From contig BTRK01000005.1 of NCBI GenBank assembly GCA_036245805.1, positions 2,542,001 through 2,606,000 of the forward strand: a DNA stretch of 64,000 nt, given 5' to 3'. The position numbers were made by a program, and so were the translations under genes. The first letter of the stretch is position 1, and the number at the start of each line of letters is the position of its first letter. The notes under the pieces were generated by a model. That model was not told where the DNA came from. It searched no databases and worked only from the letters and a program-made list of their open reading frames with translations. This document shows positions 58,101 through 64,000 of this stretch, one piece after another. The DNA is from Pristionchus mayeri. Its lineage: Eukaryota; Nematoda; Chromadorea; Rhabditida; Neodiplogasteridae.

Positions 58101-61100
58101 GAGAGAAGAGAGAGTGCAAAGAAGGAGGCGCTCTCTTTCGATTTGGCATGCTCTCTCGTTGTGAATCTCGGAGCGAATGGATCTGTATTGTGCCAACACG
58201 TACACTTGCTCACGCTTCTCATCTATTACGATATGAAAAAATGATTAGAAAGGGCGGATTTTTCGTACTCAGGTGTAAGTAATTCCGATTTTTTCCGAAA
58301 ATGAACGCTAAATTTGCAGCTACACCCTCGCGTTTGCTCTCAAAAGTTGCCGCCTATGCTCAAACTCATCCAAAAATGAGCTTAACTTATGCCGTCAACG
58401 TTCGCCCGAGACCTGTCGGAAGGCAGACACTAGCCTGAGGGTTACGGTATCCATTATCACGTGTACTGTACTCTTCCCTGACCATCCACTGTATTAGGCA
58501 TTGGTCGCAGAGCACTGGCGTCGCAGTCGCCTACTTTTCCACACTTTACCGACTGAAATAGCCCGTTCTGGAATCGCCATGGGGTAGAGGCTATGTCCGA
58601 TCAACCATCGGAGGAAACTCCGCCGAGAAGGAGATCGGAGAAACTCCCCCGATCCCACATTTTTGAAGTCCACCCAGCTCTATCAATAGAGCTTGGTCAA
58701 CAAAAGTCTAGGAAGGGAATCGAACAGTAAAGGGGAGAGTGAGAGAAGAGAGAGTGCAAAGAAGGAGGCGCTCTCTTTCGATTTGGCATGCTCTCTCGTT
58801 GTGAATCTCGGAGCGAATGGATCTGTATTGTGCCAACACGTACACTTGCTCACGCTTCTCATCTATTACGATATGAAAAAATGATTAGAAAGGGCGGATT
58901 TTTCGTACTCAGGTGTAAGTAATTCCGATTTTTTCCGAAAATGAACGCTAAATTTGCAGCTACACCCTCGCGTTTGCTCTCAAAAGTTGCCGCCTATGCT
59001 CAAACTCATCCAAAAATGAGCTTAACTTATGCCGTCAACGTTCGCCCGAGACCTGTCGGAAGGCAGACACTAGCCTGAGGGTTACGGTATCCATTATCAC
59101 GTGTACTGTACTCTTCCCTGACCATCCACTGTATTAGGCATTGGTCGCAGAGCACTGGCGTCGCAGTCGCCTACTTTTCCACACTTTACCGACTGAAATA
59201 GCCCGTTCTGGAATCGCCATGGGGTAGAGGCTATGTCCGATCAACCATCGGAGGAAACTCCGCCGAGAAGGAGATCGGAGAAACTCCCCCGATCCCACAT
59301 TTTTGAAGTCCACCCAGCTCTATCAATAGAGCTTGGTCAACAAAAGTCTAGGAAGGGAATCGAACAGTAAAGGGGAGAGTGAGAGAAGAGAGAGTGCAAA
59401 GAAGGAGGCGCTCTCTTTCGATTTGGCATGCTCTCTCGTTGTGAATCTCGGAGCGAATGGATCTGTATTGTGCCAACACGTACACTTGCTCACGCTTCTC
59501 ATCTATTACGATATGAAAAAATGATTAGAAAGGGCGGATTTTTCGTACTCAGGTGTAAGTAATTCCGATTTTTTCCGAAAATGAACGCTAAATTTGCAGC
59601 TACACCCTCGCGTTTGCTCTCAAAAGTTGCCGCCTATGCTCAAACTCATCCAAAAATGAGCTTAACTTATGCCGTCAACGTTCGCCCGAGACCTGTCGGA
59701 AGGCAGACACTAGCCTGAGGGTTACGGTATCCATTATCACGTGTACTGTACTCTTCCCTGACCATCCACGGTATTAGGCATTGGTCGCAGAGCACTGGCG
59801 TCGCAGTCGCCTACTTTTCCACACTTTACCGACTGAAATAGCCCGTTCTGGAATCGCCATGGGGTAGAGGCTATGTCCGATCAACCATCGGAGGAAACTC
59901 CGCCGAGAAGGAGATCGGAGAAACTCCCCCGATCCCACATTTTTGAAGTCCACCCAGCTCTATCAATAGAGCTTGGTCAACAAAAGTCTAGGAAGGGAAT
60001 CGAACAGTAAAGGGGAGAGTGAGAGAAGAGAGAGTGCAAAGAAGGAGGCGCTCTCTTTCGATTTGGCATGCTCTCTCGTTGTGAATCTCGGAGCGAATGG
60101 ATCTGTATTGTGCCAACACGTACACTTGCTCACGCTTCTCATCTATTACGATATGAAAAAATGATTAGAAAGGGCGGATTTTTCGTACTCAGGTGTAAGT
60201 AATTCCGATTTTTTCCGAAAATGAACGCTAAATTTGCAGCTACACCCTCGCGTTTGCTCTCAAAAGTTGCCGCCTATGCTCAAACTCATCCAAAAATGAG
60301 CTTAACTTATGCCGTCAACGTTCGCCCGAGACCTGTCGGAAGGCAGACACTAGCCTGAGGGTTACGGTATCCATTATCACGTGTACTGTACTCTTCCCTG
60401 ACCATCCACTGTATTAGGCATTGGTCGCAGAGCACTGGCGTCGCAGTCGCCTACTTTTCCACACTTTACCGACTGAAATAGCCCGTTCTGGAATCGCCAT
60501 GGGGTAGAGGCTATGTCCGATCAACCATCGGAGGAAACTCCGCCGAGAAGGAGATCGGAGAAACTCCCCCGATCCCACATTTTTGAAGTCCACCCAGCTC
60601 TATCAATAGAGCTTGGTCAACAAAAGTCTAGGAAGGGAATCGAACAGTAAAGGGGAGAGTGAGAGAAGAGAGAGTGCAAAGAAGGAGGCGCTCTCTTTCG
60701 ATTTGGCATGCTCTCTCGTTGTGAATCTCGGAGCGAATGGATCTGTATTGTGCCAACACGTACACTTGCTCACGCTTCTCATCTATTACGATATGAAAAA
60801 ATGATTAGAAAGGGCGGATTTTTCGTACTCAGGTGTAAGTAATTCCGATTTTTTCCGAAAATGAACGCTAAATTTGCAGCTACACCCTCGCGTTTGCTCT
60901 CAAAAGTTGCCGCCTATGCTCAAACTCATCCAAAAATGAGCTTAACTTATGCCGTCAACGTTCGCCCGAGACCTGTCGGAAGGCAGACACTAGCCTGAGG
61001 GTTACGGTATCCATTATCACGTGTACTGTACTCTTCCCTGACCATCCACTGTATTAGGCATTGGTCGCAGAGCACTGGCGTCGCAGTCGCCTACTTTTCC

Positions 61101-64000
61101 ACACTTTACCGACTGAAATAGCCCGTTCTGGAATCGCCATGGGGTAGAGGCTATGTCCGATCAACCATCGGAGGAAACTCCGCCGAGAAGGAGATCGGAG
61201 AAACTCCCCCGATCCCACATTTTTGAAGTCCACCCAGCTCTATCAATAGAGCTTGGTCAACAAAAGTCTAGGAAGGGAATCGAACAGTAAAGGGGAGAGT
61301 GAGAGAAGAGAGAGTGCAAAGAAGGAGGCGCTCTCTTTCGATTTGGCATGCTCTCTCGTTGTGAATCTCGGAGCGAATGGATCTGTATTGTGCCAACACG
61401 TACACTTGCTCACGCTTCTCATCTATTACGATATGAAAAAATGATTAGAAAGGGCGGATTTTTCGTACTCAGGTGTAAGTAATTCCGATTTTTTCCGAAA
61501 ATGAACGCTAAATTTGCAGCTACACCCTCGCGTTTGCTCTCAAAAGTTGCCGCCTATGCTCAAACTCATCCAAAAATGAGCTTAACTTATGCCGTCAACG
61601 TTCGCCCGAGACCTGTCGGAAGGCAGACACTAGCCTGAGGGTTACGGTATCCATTATCACGTGTACTGTACTCTTCCCTGACCATCCACGGTATTAGGCA
61701 TTGGTCGCAGAGCACTGGCGTCGCAGTCGCCTACTTTTCCACACTTTACCGACTGAAATAGCCCGTTCTGGAATCGCCATGGGGTAGAGGCTATGTCCGA
61801 TCAACCATCGGAGGAAACTCCGCCGAGAAGGAGATCGGAGAAACTCCCCCGATCCCACATTTTTGAAGTCCACCCAGCTCTATCAATAGAGCTTGGTCAA
61901 CAAAAGTCTAGGAAGGGAATCGAACAGTAAAGGGGAGAGTGAGAGAAGAGAGAGTGCAAAGAAGGAGGCGCTCTCTTTCGATTTGGCATGCTCTCTCGTT
62001 GTGAATCTCGGAGCGAATGGATCTGTATTGTGCCAACACGTACACTTGCTCACGCTTCTCATCTATTACGATATGAAAAAATGATTAGAAAGGGCGGATT
62101 TTTCGTACTCAGGTGTAAGTAATTCCGATTTTTTCCGAAAATGAACGCTAAATTTGCAGCTAGACCCTCGCGTTTGCTCTCAAAAGTTGCCGCCTATGCT
62201 CAAACTCATCCAAAAATGAGCTTAACTTATGCCGTCAACGTTCGCCCGAGACCTGTCGGAAGGCAGACACTAGCCTGAGGGTTACGGTATCCATTATCAC
62301 GTGTACTGTACTCTTCCCTGACCATCCACGGTATTAGGCATTGGTCGCAGAGCACTGGCGTCGCAGTCGCCTACTTTTCCACACTTTACCGACTGAAATA
62401 GCCCGTTCTGGAATCGCCATGGGGTAGAGGCTATGTCCGATCAACCATCGGAGGAAACTCCGCCGAGAAGGAGATCGGAGAAACTCCCCCGATCCCACAT
62501 TTTTGAAGTCCACCCAGCTCTATCAATAGAGCTTGGTCAACAAAAGTCTAGGAAGGGAATCGAACAGTAAAGGGGAGAGTGAGAGAAGAGAGAGTGCAAA
62601 GAAGGAGGCGATGTCTTTCGATTTGGCATGCTCTCTCGTTGTGAATCTCGGAGCGAATGGATCTGTATTGTGCCAACACGTACACTTGCTCACGCTTCTC
62701 ATCTATTACGATATGAAAAAATGATTAGAAAGGGCGGATTTTTCGTACTCAGGTGTAAGTAATTCCGATTTTTTCCGAAAATGAACGCTAAATTTGCAGC
62801 TACACCCTCGCGTTTGCTCTCAAAAGTTGCCGCCTATGCTCAAACTCATCCAAAAATGAGCTTAACTTATGCCGTCAACGTTCGCCCGAGACCTGTCGGA
62901 AGGCAGACACTAGCCTGAGGGTTACGGTATCCATTATCACGTGTACTGTACTCTTCCCTGACCATCCACGGTATTAGGCATTGGTCGCAGAGCACTGGCG
63001 TCGCAGTCGCCTACTTTTCCACACTTTACCGACTGAAATAGCCCGTTCTGGAATCGCCATGGGGTAGAGGCTATGTCCGATCAACCATCGGAGGAAACTC
63101 CGCCGAGAAGGAGATCGGAGAAACTCCCCCGATCCCACATTTTTGAAGTCCACCCAGCTCTATCAATAGAGCTTGGTCAACAAAAGTCTAGGAAGGGAAT
63201 CGAACAGTAAAGGGGAGAGTGAGAGAAGAGAGAGTGCAAAGAAGGAGGCGATGTCTTTCGATTTGGCATGCTCTCTCGTTGTGAATCTCGGAGCGAATGG
63301 ATCTGTATTGTGCCAACACGTACACTTGCTCACGCTTCTCATCTATTACGATATGAAAAAATGATTAGAAAGGGCGGATTTTTCGTACTCAGGTGTAAGT
63401 AATTCCGATTTTTTCCGAAAATGAACGCTAAATTTGCAGCTACACCCTCGCGTTTGCTCTCAAAAGTTGCCGCCTATGCTCAAACTCATCCAAAAATGAG
63501 CTTAACTTATGCCGTCAACGTTCGCCCGAGACCTGTCGGAAGGCAGACACTAGCCTGAGGGTTACGGTATCCATTATCACGTGTACTGTACTCTTCCCTG
63601 ACCATCCACGGTATTAGGCATTGGTCGCAGAGCACTGGCGTCGCAGTCGCCTACTTTTCCACACTTTACCGACTGAAATAGCCCGTTCTGGAATCGCCAT
63701 GGGGTAGAGGCTATGTCCGATCAACCATCGGAGGAAACTCCGCCGAGAAGGAGATCGGAGAAACTCCCCCGATCCCACATTTTTGAAGTCCACCCAGCTC
63801 TATCAATAGAGCTTGGTCAACAAAAGTCTAGGAAGGGAATCGAACAGTAAAGGGGAGAGTGAGAGAAGAGAGAGTGCAAAGAAGGAGGCGATGTCTTTCG
63901 ATTTGGCATGCTCTCTCGTTGTGAATCTCGGAGCGAATGGATCTGTATTGTGCCAACACGTACACTTGCTCACGCTTCTCATCTATTACGATATGAAAAA
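52199..64000. repeat. 640-bp satellite array, about 18.4 near-identical monomers, running off the window
   Basis: The period is exactly 640 bp: each monomer starts gatcaaccatcggaggaaac and repeats at 52199, 52839, 53479 and so on to the window end. Differences between monomers are only a few single-base variants. The monomer contains a pair of ctctct motifs flanking gatttggcatg, which echo the gatgccaaatc hairpin MITE at 20729. The array continues beyond 64000. Confidence 0.98.

Noticed and set aside
52293..63364. Identical 63-codon reading frame in every 640-bp monomer
   Set aside because: It recurs only because the monomers are nearly identical. The frame begins at TTG rather than ATG, shows no codon-level conservation signal and has no domain.

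Overview
The window looks like nuclear DNA of a free-living nematode, probably a diplogastrid such as Pristionchus (inference). The evidence is many very short exons, short TTTCAG-type 3' splice sites, 3' splice sites just upstream of start codons as expected for spliced-leader trans-splicing, a WAGO-type Argonaute, and tandem CYP2-clan P450 genes. There are no bacterial-style operons. All intact genes are on the minus strand.

Layout. 392-12301 (-): a complete 32-exon WAGO-clade Argonaute of 909 aa whose exon phases close throughout; all three Asp/Asp/His slicer residues are replaced. One of its introns holds a ~1.9-kb fold-back element, and most other large introns hold small hairpin MITEs. 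12.3-22.9 kb: a gene-poor, purine-rich stretch with diverged tandem repeats, MITEs and a tRNA-derived SINE. 22.9-29.3 kb: two direct copies of a ~2-kb promoter-bearing repeat, one interrupted by a dead non-LTR retrotransposon. Around and between them lie exons of a PUF (Pumilio) repeat-8 fragment and a 5S rRNA pseudogene. 30.4-31.9 kb (+): a small mitochondrial-type gene, possibly a complex I accessory subunit, scrambled by tandem exon duplication and two hairpin insertions. 34.2-45.8 kb (-): two intact paralogous 14-exon cytochrome P450 genes (each 491 aa, identical exon sizes), with a small predicted membrane protein gene between them. 47.1-48.2 kb: the 3' end of an RTE-like retrotransposon split by a MULE-like fold-back element with a 10-bp target duplication. 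48.2-50.9 kb: a 170-bp satellite. 51.2-52.2 kb: degenerate repeats. 52.2 kb to the end: a 640-bp satellite of about 18.4 nearly identical monomers with visible dimer and trimer higher-order periodicity.

The window joins a small-RNA effector gene loaded with hairpin-forming DNA, a xenobiotic/lipid oxidase pair, and a repeat-rich flank running into satellite. The most unusual points are the ~0.9-kb-arm inverted repeat inside the Argonaute gene, the family of ~90-115 bp hairpin MITEs that share a core but differ at their termini, and the higher-order structure of the 640-bp satellite.
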